Source: an uncultured Collinsella sp. (GTDB lineage Bacteria > Actinomycetota > Coriobacteriia > Coriobacteriales > Coriobacteriaceae). Taken from it: DNA of 64,000 nt. The stretch is from assembly GCA_902496455.1 (NCBI GenBank), contig CABVAY010000005.1:1-64000 (forward strand). The letters run 5' to 3'. Below are positions 19,331 to 28,165 of this stretch, one piece after another; position 1 is the stretch's first letter; every line of letters begins with the position of its first letter. The notes under the pieces were generated by a model. The model was not told where the DNA came from, did not search any database, and was given only the letters and a program-made list of their open reading frames with translations. Both the position numbers and the translations under genes were made by a program.

Positions 19331-19811
19331 CTACGCGACCTTACCAAGCTTGTCCATGAAGGCAACCCCCACGAGCGTCGGGGCACGTCCGACGGCCCCT
19401 TCCCCCGCCGCCGGCAGCCCGGGCGACTCGTAGCCCTTCCGCAGACTGCGGACGTCCATGAGGACCTGCGCGTACGGCAACGCGTCGCTCTGGTCGAGGC
19501 AGACGGCCCCGACGAGCCCGACCAGTGACTCGACGGACGGGAAGACCGACACCGCCTTGGTGCGCCGCTCGACCCCGGCGTTGGCGCGCTCCCGGACGTC
19601 GTCGGTGCGCATCCATTTGCGGCGCTCGCGGGGGAAGCCCAGGTACGTGAGCTCGAAGGGGTGCCGCCTTCTCAAGCAGATTGGCCACGTCGCGGTCCTC
19701 GGCAGCCAGCAGTTCGACGGCGCGGGTGTACCCGGCGCGCACCAGTTCGAGGTCGACCTCGGCGAAGTAAATCTCAACCGCGCCATCCTGCTCACCCTCC
19801 AAGCCGGTCAC
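19331..19811 (-). pseudogene. IS256-family transposase, C-terminal remnant
   Basis: Two minus-strand frames together encode the end of an IS256-type transposase. One reads EVDLELVRAGYTRAVELLAA and DRDVANLLEKA. After a frameshift near 19660 the other gives FELTYLGFPRERRKWMRTDD, then VFPSVESLVGLVGAVCLDQ, the usual C-terminal pattern. It overlaps in homology with the end of the remnant at 6316-7275, so the two are not halves of one copy. It lies just downstream of the two-gene module. Confidence 0.8.
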
Positions 19812-19840
19812 AAACCGGTGCTCATATGCGGTTTAGTGCG

Positions 19841-20347
19841 TTATTCCTTGTGTTCAACGACGCGTACGTAAATGCGAATAAACCTCGTCGCAAAGGCTGC
19901 CACAACAATGAAGAAGTGCAAGATGATGGCAAAGCATACAAAGCTGTATGCCCTATGTACCCACCAGGGAAAACTGAACGGGTATTTAAAGTCTGGGAGC
20001 AGAAACGCAATCGTTCCGACTATGCCAACGAAAATCAGCCAGATGCAAAGGCAGAACAACTCGTCCGCAGAGCGTTCATCATTTTCGACGGTTGTCTTGT
20101 CCCGCCTCATGATGGACGTTCTTGCCTCGAACAGAAGAGCGGCGACCGTGCACATCAGGCCCGCGATAATGGAGATGAACGAAATCGCGTTGGAACCCTC
20201 GTCTACTTCCACACCAATAAGAGCCAAGATTAATGCCACGATCAAAGGAGCGCCAAGCTGAACAAATGCCCGTCCAAAGTCAACTCGTTGCTTACCGTCT
20301 GACCTTCTGTAACAGAGCGTTTCGAGATACCGCCCAAACATATTCAT
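19841..20347 (-). CDS. four-TM membrane protein, partner of the 305-aa protein
   Basis: This 168-aa product is not recognised. It begins with a basic cytoplasmic segment (MNMFGRYLETLCYRRSDGKQ) and has four hydrophobic helices at about residues 30-47, 54-75, 97-118 and 133-157, with a polar acidic loop (ENDERSADE) between the second and third. The ATG is only 3 bp after the stop of the upstream gene, so the two are translationally coupled. A small multi-TM protein tied to a soluble partner is a common layout in phage-defence systems that act on the membrane, but no specific family is claimed. The flanks are transposase remnants. Confidence 0.65.
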   Translation of the reverse strand: MNMFGRYLETLCYRRSDGKQRVDFGRAFVQLGAPLIVALILALIGVEVDEGSNAISFISIIAGLMCTVAALLFEARTSIMRRDKTTVENDERSADELFCLCIWLIFVGIVGTIAFLLPDFKYPFSFPWWVHRAYSFVCFAIILHFFIVVAAFATRFIRIYVRVVEHKE

Positions 20348-20350
20348 AGG

Positions 20351-21268
20351 CTACTCACCGATGCGCTTGAGTATCTCGTCAGCGTGGAAAAAGCAGCGCT
20401 GTATGAACTCATCGTCGCTGATCTCGGGGTCTCCATTCTCGCTGAGCGTGCGCAGGAAGTGGGGCAGCACCTCTTTATCGAAGTCGACCTTCTTGGTTCG
20501 GTCATCGTTTCCAACGACGGTGGCCAACAGCTTGCTCTCGCCCTCGCCATCAAGTTCGGGGATGCCAAACACGGTATCGAGGATATTGGCCTCATCCTTG
20601 GCTTCACGAAGCTGTAAGCACTTCTGAATTGGAAAGCTGCGCCCTGTATCTGGCTTGAATTCCAGATTGAAAGAACCTACTGTCGTGCCGAGGGCGTCAT
20701 ACGCCTTCTTCGGGAGGCGATGTGCGCGAACCTCAATGCTTTTGACGGCTTTGATATGCTCTAGCCAATCGGTTCCCTCGCACACACATTCACTTTTGAG
20801 CTTGATGGAGGGGCACTGCTTTGCGAACCAGCGGCTAAAGAGGTCAAGCAGTCTTTTACCGGCTGCTCCACGCAGACAGTGCTCGGAAAAGAGAAGTGCG
20901 TTTCGTCCTCGCTCTGGCACGTAGAGAAGGACTCGGGTATGTCCCGTCGCGGCATCCTCCTCGTTGATGTGCTGGGCTGGTCGCGAGCTATCTGGCCTAT
21001 AGAGGTCGCCTTCTTCTCCGCGCTTGCCGGAGTTTGTATCGATGAATAGCGAGTATTTTTCTGGTCGAGAGACCTTCTTCACGACCACGCAGTCGTCGGA
21101 TCCAGGCTCCATCAGCGGTATGGCGTTGGGCTCCTTCCTCCAGGCATCAAAGAGGTCAAGAAGGTTCTTGCCATCTAGGTCTGCTGGCGAGAACTGTTCG
21201 GGGTTCCCCGAGCGGTCGTATTTCTTCTGGAATGTGAGCCTCCTCACAGAGAGGGAGCGCTTTGGCAT
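20351..21268 (-). CDS. unrecognised 305-aa protein of a two-gene module
   Basis: The product has no signal peptide or membrane helix and is not recognised. Visible features are an N-terminal basic strand (KRSLSVRRLTFQKKY), a mixed alpha/beta middle with YSLFIDTNSGKRGEEGD, then TRVLLYVPERGRNALLF, and an acidic C-terminal helical region (ISDDEFIQRCFFHADEIL). The ATG has a strong site (GGAGGACTAGGC). The four-TM gene follows after 3 bp. An IS3 fragment lies upstream in the same direction, so the module may be read from IS-derived transcription. Its setting among broken mobile and Abi genes suggests defence or conflict, as inference only. Confidence 0.65.
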   Translation of the reverse strand: MPKRSLSVRRLTFQKKYDRSGNPEQFSPADLDGKNLLDLFDAWRKEPNAIPLMEPGSDDCVVVKKVSRPEKYSLFIDTNSGKRGEEGDLYRPDSSRPAQHINEEDAATGHTRVLLYVPERGRNALLFSEHCLRGAAGKRLLDLFSRWFAKQCPSIKLKSECVCEGTDWLEHIKAVKSIEVRAHRLPKKAYDALGTTVGSFNLEFKPDTGRSFPIQKCLQLREAKDEANILDTVFGIPELDGEGESKLLATVVGNDDRTKKVDFDKEVLPHFLRTLSENGDPEISDDEFIQRCFFHADEILKRIGE

Positions 21269-21399
21269 GCCTAGTCCTCCAAATCCTGCACGAACCGTAC
21301 ATCACCGAAACCCATACTTCGACTACTCCCCGCCATGCAGCTCGCGATACACCTCGTGCACGAAGATGGGGAGTACAGTGGAAATCCTGGACCGTGTTC

Positions 21400-21679
21400 C
21401 TACGCTACAAAACCTAGGTTTCTTCGGTACTGCATCGGACTCTTATAGCCCAGGTCGCTCTTGCGGCGCCCGTCGCGATACCAGACCAGATAGGCGTCCA
21501 GCATCTCAATGAACTCCCCCATGCTAGCATCGTTCCAGCCCCTTCCGTAGAAGAACTCCACCTTCAGCCTGCCGAAGAAGCCCTCCGCCCTTGAATTGTC
21601 AGGTGTGCCTCCCCTCCTCGGCATCGAGCGCACGATGCAGTGCTCGTCGCAGATGCCAATCCAGCCCGACCACCGGTAC
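21400..21679 (-). pseudogene. IS3-family OrfB, C-terminal remnant (IS150-like)
   Basis: The frame encodes YRWSGWIGICDEHCIVRSMP, DNSRAEGFFGRLKVEFFYGR and SPMQYRRNLGF, the end of an IS150-type integrase. The catalytic Glu (AEGFFG) is present but everything before YRWSGW is lost. Its upstream end meets another IS3 fragment at about 21679. Confidence 0.88.
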
Positions 21680-21842
21680 TCAACTGCCACGACAACGCCG
21701 TTACGGAGTCCTTCTTTGCGATGCTGAAAATGAAATATACCACCGCAGGGTCTTCACCACCAGAAGCGCCGCGAAGAACGCGGTGATCGAGCTCATCAAG
21801 GTCTACTACAACCGGAAAAGGCCGCATTCGACCACCGAGTGA
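21679..21842 (+). pseudogene. second IS3-family OrfB remnant, opposite strand
   Basis: Starting at HDNAVTESFFAMLK and shifting frame to NEIYHRRVFTTRSAAKNAVI and YYNRKRPHSTTE, the plus strand encodes the last 50 residues of a different IS3-type OrfB. The frameshift and missing front make it inactive. Confidence 0.85.
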
Positions 21843-21851
21843 AGATAGATT

Positions 21852-21890
21852 GGCCCTGCCGTCCGCGATAGCTCCGCGGACGGCAGGGCC
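21852..21890. terminator. perfect 16-bp hairpin after the IS3 fragment
   Basis: GGCCCTGCCGTCCGCG pairs perfectly with CGCGGACGGCAGGGCC over a 7-nt loop, 10 bp beyond the end of the plus-strand IS3 remnant. No T-run follows, so it may be an IS end structure rather than a terminator. Confidence 0.55.
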
Positions 21891-21921
21891 ATTTGCCGCC
21901 TGGCAATGTTCAATTCATATT

Positions 21922-21955
21922 AAAAAAGGGAGGAGCCGACTGATCGACTCCTCCC
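21922..21955 (-). terminator. intrinsic terminator of the Abi gene
   Basis: On the minus strand GGGAGGAGTCGA pairs with TCGGCTCCTCCC (one G-T pair), followed by six T. It lies about 50 bp past the Abi stop codon. Confidence 0.75.
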
Positions 21956-22004
21956 ACGGCGTTTCGCCGCTTCTTGTTGTTTATTCTAGCACAAGGGAGA
22001 AACG

Positions 22005-23006
22005 TCACCGTTTGCGCCCGTAGCCATCAATGAACCCCTCAATAAATCTGTATTTCTGCCGATCACCGCTTCCGACGATCATCATGTACGTGTCCACCCC
22101 GACAGCGCTCTCCAGCTTCTCCAGCTCCCGAAGGCATTTCCGAAGAAATTCTCTGGAACGCTTCTTCTGATGCGTTAGTAAGGTCAATAGATAGGCCAGG
22201 AGAACGATGTAGTCGACTATGGAATTGAAATTCAACCTGTATCCGATAGAAAGGTCCTCATCGAGAAGCTCGCCGACCGCGGCCAGGTTTCTGTCGGGAT
22301 TGGTGTACTTGACCGATTGGCTGAACCTCGAATCGAACACCGCCCCGTTGTGGGCGACCGCGTTCCTTAAGGGGCGAATCGTCTCGACGATGTCGACGAC
22401 GATGCCGGGGTTCGCATGTGAGAAACCTAGGTCGCTTGCGATCTCGGCGAGGGTTTCATCGGGAAGGCTCCTGCATACGCTTGTGAGATCCCCGAGGGTC
22501 ATCACCTCGAAAATGCTCCAAACGGGCGCGTCGTCGTCGCGATCGACATAGTGCTTCACGAGATCGTTTTTGTAACTCCGTCTCACGATGTTCTGAAGCT
22601 GGCTCTTGAGCTTGAGCTTTTCCCTCATCTGCCCGCTCACGACCCTTCCGCCGGCATCCCTGCATGTCCGGAGGCCGCGCCTTAAGAAGGTCGCCAGCCC
22701 GGGGTCCTCTATGTTCTCAAGTATCCTGGCCAGGACTATGTTTTTAACCGCAGTTTCGATGAACATTATTTCCGGGTAGATTGCCGCCTTGATGGCGGAA
22801 TCGAACCCTTATATGTCCATGAGGGCATCGAACGAAGGGAGGGGTATAGCGTTTTTGGGCTTTCGGACAAACCGGAAGCCTTTATAGCCATGGAAATAGC
22901 CCATGTTTCTCAGCAGTATCTTTCTGTCGCTCCCCCGCAAATCCTCCATGCCGTGATTCGTCCTCATGTGCTTCATGAGGGAATTGATGCTCATGCCCTT
23001 CTTCAT
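22005..23006 (-). pseudogene. Abi-family (Abi_2/HEPN) gene with an in-frame stop
   Basis: A frame of about 333 codons starts at ATG 23006 after a very strong AAAGGAGG. It reads MKKGMSINSLMKHMRTNHGM, has an RNMGYFHGYKGFRF segment, then a TAA at 22809-22811, and continues without any shift as GFDSAIKAAIYPEIMFIETA to the real end. Abi_2 (AbiD/AbiF-like) proteins have this layout: an initial tolerance motif and a later HEPN site, here RPLRNAVAHNG (RX4H). TAA could come from TAT or TAC (Tyr) by one base change. The downstream part could restart at ATG 22766 as a 253-aa protein. The rest looks undamaged, so the loss is recent, or the stop is read through. Confidence 0.8.
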
Positions 23007-23507
23007 CGAACCTCCTTTGGCCTCCTTCAAGGAATTTATATCCCCGCCTGCTTCGGCGGGGCGAGTCTGTCGTTGGTGACGGCCTATTTCGCCGCCTATC
23101 TCCGAGACCGGGTATGCCGGTAGGAGAAGGATGATCCTATCCATATGGCCACCCACTGCCTCGTGAAACCGCGGCCCGGATTGTCATGGACTTCGGAGAG
23201 TAGGGCAGAGGACGACACGCGCCGCGTCCGGCTATAATTATATCAGAAATACGTACGCATGTTCGTGTTTCGTGGTATACTGTCTTTACCGAACAAGACA
23301 GGGTGAAAGTCGCTTCGGAGGCCCCCAATGGTACGAAGCGCCGGCGCCGTGAACCCCCGCTGCCCCGACCCTGGCTTAGCTGGCGCTCGCGACGTCAGCT
23401 GACCGGCGGGATGCCGGTTGGCACCATATACAACAGACACGGTGGAAGCGCTCTATTCCTAAAGAGCAAGCTTGTCCACGTCGAACTTATCAAAGGGGGC
23501 ATGCGCT
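23007..23507. other. intergenic stretch, divergent Abi and RhuM-Fic promoters
   Basis: No gene is supported. A hairpin CCCCGCC/GGCGGGG (about 23042-23061) lies close upstream of the Abi start. The segment 23300-23440 is GC-rich and palindrome-rich (for example CCGGCGGGATGCCGG) but matches no riboswitch class I can name. It probably carries both promoters. Confidence 0.4.
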
Positions 23508-24452
23508 ATGCGCACTGCGACCGAAATCCAACAAATCGCTTTGTACGAGAATCCCGACCACACCGTCCACTTGGACGTGCGCGTCGACGGTGATACGGTC
23601 TGGCTGACCCAGCAGCAGATGGCGACGTTGTTCGGGCGCGGAGTGCCGACTATTTCCAAGCACATTCATTCCGCAGCAAAGGAAGAGCTTGCCGGAATTC
23701 GAACTATTTCATTTTTTGAAATAGTTCGTTTGGAGGGAACAAGAACGGTAAAACGTCAGGTCGAGCACTACAACCTCGACATGATCATCTCAGTTGGCTA
23801 CCGTGTGAAGTCCCAGCAGGGCGTGTACTTCCGCCGGTGGGCAAATGGCGTGCTCAAGCAGCACCTCCTGCAGGGTTACTCCATCAACCAAAAAAGGCTC
23901 GAGGCGCTTGGAACGGTCTTCAAGGTCCTCGAGCGATCAAGCGCGCCGGAGCTCTCCGGCGCGGCCGAGGTGCTGCGGAAGTACCTTCCGAGCCTTACCC
24001 TGCTCGACGAATACGATACGGGAAGGATGAAGGCGCCACAGGGTAACGAGCCCAACTGGGAGCTCGATTATACCGAAGCCCTCGAAGTCGTCCGCAGTCT
24101 ACCGTTCTATTCGTCGTCCACCCTGTTCGGACGAGAGCGGGACAACCAGTTCGCCGGAATCATCAGCACTCTCTATCAAGGCTTTGGCGACCAAGACCTA
24201 TATCCCTCCGTTCAAGCGAAGGCCGCCAACCTTCTCTACCTCGTAGTGAAGGACCATCCGTTCATGGATGGCAACAAGCGCTCCGCGGCGGCGCTCTTCA
24301 TACACTTCCTCGATAAGAACGGAGTCCTCAGAGACGGAGAGAGACTCCGCGTGGAGGGCAACGCGCTGGCGGCGATGACGCTCATGGTCGCCCTCTCCGA
24401 TCCAAGCGAGAAGGACTCGATGGTTGCGCTAGTGGAGAATTTCATCGCGTAG
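23508..24452 (+). CDS. RhuM-Fic fusion protein
   Basis: This 314-aa protein joins a RhuM/virulence-type N-terminus (ALYENPDHTVHLDVRVDGDT, VWLTQQQMATLFGR, EHYNLDMIISVGYRVKS) to a C-terminal Fic/Doc-like domain with HPFMDGNKRSAAALFIHFL near residue 249. Fic enzymes usually transfer AMP or other nucleotide groups to proteins. Many RhuM-Fic proteins sit in mobile or toxin-like contexts. I chose ATG 23508 because AAAGGGGG lies 8 bp upstream. A TTG at 23472 would add 12 residues. No small antitoxin is adjacent. An inverted repeat (12-bp arms) lies within the coding sequence at 23699-23727. A scrap of a second copy lies at 17865. Confidence 0.85.
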   Translation: MRTATEIQQIALYENPDHTVHLDVRVDGDTVWLTQQQMATLFGRGVPTISKHIHSAAKEELAGIRTISFFEIVRLEGTRTVKRQVEHYNLDMIISVGYRVKSQQGVYFRRWANGVLKQHLLQGYSINQKRLEALGTVFKVLERSSAPELSGAAEVLRKYLPSLTLLDEYDTGRMKAPQGNEPNWELDYTEALEVVRSLPFYSSSTLFGRERDNQFAGIISTLYQGFGDQDLYPSVQAKAANLLYLVVKDHPFMDGNKRSAAALFIHFLDKNGVLRDGERLRVEGNALAAMTLMVALSDPSEKDSMVALVENFIA

Positions 24453-24598
24453 CGCCTTCGCCCGAACACCAGAATCGACATTCCTTCCTATGGCAGGTGC
24501 AAGTTGGCGCGCTGCCAAATGGAGTAACCGACCAGTTGCACCAGATAGTCATAGCCCTTAGTGTCCTTAGCGGCTCTCGACAGCAGTTAAACCATTGT

Positions 24599-27085
24599 CT
24601 AAAGCGAGAAGTACTCGCTTTCGGAGGACAAGTTAGGCCCCAGCCACGGATCACCCATCAAGAAAAACCCCGGCCAGCGCTGCATGAACAGTGCCTGTTC
24701 GCGTTTCCAACGGCGTAGCTTTTCCTCGCTGGCCTCTTCCCTGCCGCGCGAGGTGAACTCGTAGTGGTACAGCTCGGCATAGGGCGTAAAGATGGTGCGG
24801 TAGCCCGCCTCCCATACGCGCAGGCAAAAGTCTGCATCGTTAAAACCGACGGCGAACTCCTCGTCGTAGCCTTCGACCTGCTCAAAAACGTCGCGACGGA
24901 CCATCTGGCAGGCGCCCGTTACGGCACTGAAGTTGCCCGGGCGCACGGCGCGGGCAAGATATCCCTCGCGCTTTGCCGAGAAGTCCTGGTTGGCATGGGC
25001 AAGTGCGCCGCGCACGCCGACCACAATGCCAGCGTGCTGCACCAGATGGTCGGCAAAGTAGAGCTTGGCGCCCACCACGCCCGCGTCGGGACGCCGCAGA
25101 TAGCCCATCATCTCCTCGATAAAGTCCGGGGTCATAACCTCGGTGTCGTTGTTGAGCAGTAGCAGGTAGTCGCCCTTGGCATTGTCAACGCCAAAGTTAA
25201 TGATTTGCGAATAATTGAACTCGCCCGGCCAGTACACAACACGTGCGCTACCTTTGCCTTCGGAAGCTGCAGCCACGCGCTCCGGCAGGGTTTCGTAATA
25301 CGCAAACGTCTCCGGGGCCTCGCTGTTGTTCTCCACCAAGACGATCTCGTAGTTGGCATACGTGGCCTTATGGGCGATCGACATAACACAGGCATCGAGC
25401 GTCTCAACGTGGTCCTTGGTGGGAATCACAATACTCACCAGCGGCACAGGCTCCGGCAGCGCATAACGCATGCGATAGACAAACGGCGTCTCGGTCTCCT
25501 CGACCGTCCCGTGAACGTCCAGCGAGTCAAAGTGGCGCTGCAGCGCCAAACGACCAGCTTCAATGGCATACGGCTTGCTATCTGCAGAGCCATCGGCGGT
25601 GGAACCGGGGTGTACGCGCCAGTGATACAACACGTGGGCAATATGCTCAAACCGTGCGCCCGATGCAAGGCAGCGAAGCGTCAGATCATAATCCTGGGCG
25701 CCCGCGACATCTTCCGGCGACATGCCAATGCAATCGATAAGCGCCTTCTCCACCATCAGAAAATGCGTCACGCAGTTATGGCTATAGAGCAGATCAACGT
25801 TAAGCTTGGTCTTAAAGACCGGCTGACCCCACTCCCCCGTTTTCTGGAACATGTCCTCGTCACAAAACAGGATCTGCGGACGCTCTCCCTCTGCCGCTTT
25901 GTTCAATGCGGCGACATAGTGGAACAACGCATCCGGTTCCAGAATGTCATCATGGTCTAAGAATGCGATGTAGTCGCCCGACGCTTGTTGAATACCAGCG
26001 TTGGTGTTCAGCACAATGCCGCCGTTGCCGGGCAGTTCGATGCGACGAACGCGCTCGTCGTTGGCGGCAGCCGCAAGATGGGCCACCGCATCCCATTCGG
26101 GGGAGGCGTCCATAAGCAGCAATTCCCAGTTTCCATAGCTCTGGGATAGCACAGAGTCCAGCAGCTCGCGCAGGTAGACCCGATCGGTCTTATAGCACGG
26201 CACCATAATGCTCACGAGCGGCCTATAGGCGAATGCCGACGCGGCGACGCACTGACACGACAGGTCGCCCGGCTTCGCGCGATGTTGATCAAACCAACGT
26301 CGATAGGCCGCGTCATCCGCACGCGCATCCTTCATGCGATTCCAGCTGTCGTCGACCATGCCGTTGTACAGACGACCATCCATGGCGCAAAAACCGCTCT
26401 GAATCTGGACCGTGGGATCAGCCGCAATCGCGACAAAATCGCGTATATCCTCGGGCATCTCAACGCTCAGATACGTTTTATTGACGCGGCATCCGTTCTG
26501 CTGGAGAACATCGACCTGCGACTCAAACACATGCACGGTGGCATCAATCGCATTCATGTGCGTATCGAAGATCTGGAGCTCAGGGGCGCACTGGGGATCT
26601 CCCGCCCACTTGACCTCATAGCGCCAAACGGCGCCCTCATCTGCCGGTAAATAACGAACGGCATCGATCTCGTAGCGGCCGCAGCACTCGCCGCGCTGCG
26701 CATCGCGAACGAGCGCGCACATCGCAGGCCTTGCTTTGTAGTTAATCTTAGATTCCAGTTTGGCAATACGACTATCAAGGCGAATAGAGCCCAGCCTTTT
26801 GTCGCCGGACGCAAATGAGACGTCAATTGTAGAGCCGTCCATAAACGGAAGCACCAAGACGAGGAGCTCGCGCCCATAATCGGCAACGGAGGGACAAAGC
26901 GCAAGCACGCGGCCATGGTCGGCCGGCAGTGTCAAAGACGGCACGCAAGCGCCATCGGTCGTCGCATGAGCAAAAGCCTGGGGACCCTCCTGCTCAATAA
27001 GCCCCGCAACATCCTGGCCGGCAAAGCGAAGCAGCACAAACAGGCGGCCCTGGCTGCGGCAAAGTGTCAAACGCTTGATACTCAT
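24599..27085 (-). CDS. two-domain GT2 glycosyltransferase
   Basis: This 828-aa paralogue of the gene at 3251 has the same order: an N-terminal region of about 285 residues, GT2 domain 1 (PLVSIMVPCYKTD near 288, DHDD near 375) and GT2 domain 2 (PLVSIVIPTKD near 548, NNDTEV near 645). It probably builds a surface polysaccharide on the cytoplasmic face. The ATG directly follows the stop of the preceding GT2 gene, so the two are translationally coupled. It is the last gene of the five-gene minus-strand block. Its GC content is higher than that of the paralogue at 3251, so the two have had different histories. Confidence 0.9.
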   Translation of the reverse strand: MSIKRLTLCRSQGRLFVLLRFAGQDVAGLIEQEGPQAFAHATTDGACVPSLTLPADHGRVLALCPSVADYGRELLVLVLPFMDGSTIDVSFASGDKRLGSIRLDSRIAKLESKINYKARPAMCALVRDAQRGECCGRYEIDAVRYLPADEGAVWRYEVKWAGDPQCAPELQIFDTHMNAIDATVHVFESQVDVLQQNGCRVNKTYLSVEMPEDIRDFVAIAADPTVQIQSGFCAMDGRLYNGMVDDSWNRMKDARADDAAYRRWFDQHRAKPGDLSCQCVAASAFAYRPLVSIMVPCYKTDRVYLRELLDSVLSQSYGNWELLLMDASPEWDAVAHLAAAANDERVRRIELPGNGGIVLNTNAGIQQASGDYIAFLDHDDILEPDALFHYVAALNKAAEGERPQILFCDEDMFQKTGEWGQPVFKTKLNVDLLYSHNCVTHFLMVEKALIDCIGMSPEDVAGAQDYDLTLRCLASGARFEHIAHVLYHWRVHPGSTADGSADSKPYAIEAGRLALQRHFDSLDVHGTVEETETPFVYRMRYALPEPVPLVSIVIPTKDHVETLDACVMSIAHKATYANYEIVLVENNSEAPETFAYYETLPERVAAASEGKGSARVVYWPGEFNYSQIINFGVDNAKGDYLLLLNNDTEVMTPDFIEEMMGYLRRPDAGVVGAKLYFADHLVQHAGIVVGVRGALAHANQDFSAKREGYLARAVRPGNFSAVTGACQMVRRDVFEQVEGYDEEFAVGFNDADFCLRVWEAGYRTIFTPYAELYHYEFTSRGREEASEEKLRRWKREQALFMQRWPGFFLMGDPWLGPNLSSESEYFSL

Positions 27086-28153
27086 CTACACTTCTCGCTT
27101 TCCCAGGGCGTTCGCAGCCATGCGCTTGTACGCGCCCAGGCGCCCAAACCTCAGGACGTCGTAATTGAACATGAGCTTTTTGCACAAACGAGCAGCAGGA
27201 GCCTTACCGACAAGCGCCGCACGCACCATGGCGGCAACAGAAGGATCGCATTGCGCAAGCGCAGCATCACTGCCCACGGCAGAACCGTCAAGTGCCGCGG
27301 CAACGGCAGCGAACACCTTGCCACAGCCCAAGCCCAGGAGCCTGAGTGCATCGTACAGCACCAGATCACACAGGAAGTACGCCAGGTCATCGGCATGCTG
27401 GGCATCGATCCCATCACGGCGCCAATCGGCCAGCACCGCGGAGTAGATCTTCACGTGCTCCAGCAAACGTGTCTCATCGTCATAGCGCATGGTGTCCATG
27501 AGCGAGCCCTTGCGTGCCACGCGATAGTCGTACAGCTTGTTCGAGATAAGCGCCGTCTTGCGCGAACGGCCATAGACGGCAAAATCGAAGACCTGATCCT
27601 CGCCATACTTAACGGTTTCATCGAACACAATCCCGTTGCCCAGCAAAAAAGCGCGCTTGCAAGCGGTGCGCCATGCAAAGGGGCGAGACGCTTCCTTAAA
27701 CAGCAGATCTGAGCTATAGCCCTCAAACAAAACGTCGCGTGGGCTCAGTACATAGTTAAGCCACGGATACCCCGCCTCCAGCGGATACGGGTTCGCGCCA
27801 AAGGTCAAAACGTCGCAATCCTCACGCTCAAAGACATCGACGATCACGCGGCACGCATCGGGCGTAAAGCGGTCGTCAGAATCTAAGAACGAGACGATAG
27901 GAGCCGAGGACGCAGCGATACCCGCGTTACGGGCGCTCGACAAACCACCGTTGGGCTTATCGACAAGCTTAAAGCGGGTATCCCTTTCGCAATAGGTAGC
28001 GGCGATGTCGCGCGACCCATCCGGCGAGCCATCGTTAACCAGCACGCCTTCCCAACCGGGCATATCCTGCGCGAGTAGGGAGTCCAGGCACCATGCCAGG
28101 CACTCCTCCACCTTGTAGATGGGAACGACGACGGAAATCTTAGGGGTAGCCAT
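27086..28153 (-). CDS. GT2 glycosyltransferase
   Basis: This 355-aa enzyme starts MATPKISVVVPIYKVEECLA and has NDGSPDGS, NGGLSSARNAGI and the metal-binding FLDSDDRF near residue 90, all typical of GT2. The C-terminal half has no recognised domain. The ATG at 28153 has AGGAGCG upstream. It lies 12 bp from the previous GT2 gene. Together with its neighbours it should assemble the repeat unit of a polysaccharide. Donor and linkage cannot be told. Confidence 0.88.
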   Translation of the reverse strand: MATPKISVVVPIYKVEECLAWCLDSLLAQDMPGWEGVLVNDGSPDGSRDIAATYCERDTRFKLVDKPNGGLSSARNAGIAASSAPIVSFLDSDDRFTPDACRVIVDVFEREDCDVLTFGANPYPLEAGYPWLNYVLSPRDVLFEGYSSDLLFKEASRPFAWRTACKRAFLLGNGIVFDETVKYGEDQVFDFAVYGRSRKTALISNKLYDYRVARKGSLMDTMRYDDETRLLEHVKIYSAVLADWRRDGIDAQHADDLAYFLCDLVLYDALRLLGLGCGKVFAAVAAALDGSAVGSDAALAQCDPSVAAMVRAALVGKAPAARLCKKLMFNYDVLRFGRLGAYKRMAANALGKREV

Positions 28154-28165
28154 AATCACGCGCTC

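Noticed and set aside
6450..19811. The two IS256 pieces as halves of one copy split by inversion
   Set aside because: The strands and order would allow it, but the pieces overlap in homology around the ERD...VA segment and differ in sequence there, so they come from two separate copies.
23280..23507. Riboswitch upstream of the RhuM-Fic gene
   Set aside because: The segment is GC-rich and palindromic, but it matches no conserved riboswitch core I can name, and the gene type gives no metabolic reason.
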